This document shows, one piece after another, positions 63,944 to 64,000 of a stretch of 64,000 nt of DNA. Position numbers and translations under genes: made by a program. Source of the DNA: Gallaecimonas sp. GXIMD4217. GTDB taxonomy: Bacteria; Pseudomonadota; Gammaproteobacteria; Enterobacterales; Gallaecimonadaceae. The notes below the pieces were generated by a model that was not told where the DNA came from, searched no databases, and saw only the letters and a list, made by a program, of their open reading frames with translations. The DNA lies in NCBI RefSeq assembly GCF_038087665.1, contig NZ_CP149925.1, positions 62,001-126,000 of the forward strand. The letters are read 5' to 3'. How positions within the stretch are numbered: the first letter of the stretch is position 1; the number at the start of each line of letters is the position of its first letter.

Positions 63944-64000
63944 TTACTCCTTGGTCGCGGTCAGAAGATGAACGGCAATGCCGGGGGCCCGGTAGTCCCC
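63944..64000 (-). CDS. C-terminal fragment of an unidentified gene
   Basis: An open frame enters from the window edge and ends at TAA 63946-63944, reading GDYRAPGIAVHLLTATKE. The stop overlaps the ribosome site of the next gene, as in a compact operon. Eighteen residues are too few to name a product. Confidence 0.4.
   Translation of the reverse strand, partial: GDYRAPGIAVHLLTATKE

Overview
The window is about 64 kb of GC-rich chromosome from a gammaproteobacterium. Gene order matches several enterobacterial blocks: gmk-rpoZ-spoT-trmH, rph-pyrE-slmA-dut-coaBC-radC-rpmBG-mutM-coaD, kbl-tdh, glpE-glpG and ubiC-ubiA-plsB-lexA. These blocks are combined with an aa3-type cytochrome c oxidase cluster, as in Shewanella-like and Alteromonas-like lineages. 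A Gallaecimonas-type marine organism would fit, but that placement is inference. No rRNA, tRNA, CRISPR array or prophage was seen. Genes are densely packed, many with 1-4 nt ATGA/GTGA overlaps, and convergent pairs usually share a bidirectional terminator.

Layout. 1-3.6 kb (minus strand): stringent-response and tRNA-modification block. 3.7-6.9 kb: IutA-like TonB-dependent siderophore receptor behind a probable Fur box, then a periplasmic solute-binding-like protein. 6.9-14.2 kb: yicC, rph, pyrE (with attenuator-like hairpin), slmA, dut, coaBC, radC, rpmB, rpmG and a GST. 14.2-24.1 kb: mutM followed by an envelope polysaccharide region: a GT32-like, a metazoan-type GT7-like, two GT4 and one WaaE-like GT2 glycosyltransferase, waaF, hldD, a Wzi-family protein and a small beta-barrel. 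coaD is embedded in this region. 24.1-31.1 kb: TetR regulator, kbl-tdh threonine catabolism, a HEAT-like/MipA pair, and a periplasmic TonB-C/Sel1 protein. 31.2-41.6 kb: diguanylate cyclase with a duplicated 3' tail, LacI-family regulator, glpE, glpG, a FliL-like protein, ubiC, ubiA, a 2OG-Fe(II) oxygenase, plsB, ybhK and lexA with two SOS boxes. 41.9-50 kb: coxB (with fused cytochrome c), coxA, ctaG, coxC, a DUF2909 protein on the opposite strand, SURF1, an assembly protein, ctaA, ctaB and SCO. This is a nearly self-contained set for building the oxidase and making heme A.

50-64 kb looks more accessory. A 600-base structured intergenic region holds a REPIN-like inverted pair with GTAG feet. 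It precedes a 1147-residue hybrid sensor kinase (periplasmic beta-propeller sensor) and a NarL-type response regulator. A 12-bp palindrome with a direct repeat separates these from two secreted proteins that both end in GlyGly-CTERM-like sorting tails, one being an S8 (subtilisin-like) protease. I read this as a candidate sensing/secreted-protease module. An intact ISL3-family insertion sequence with a perfect 8-bp target duplication sits in the T-tract of the protease terminator. The window ends with a GNAT acetyltransferase, two small membrane proteins and a gene fragment.
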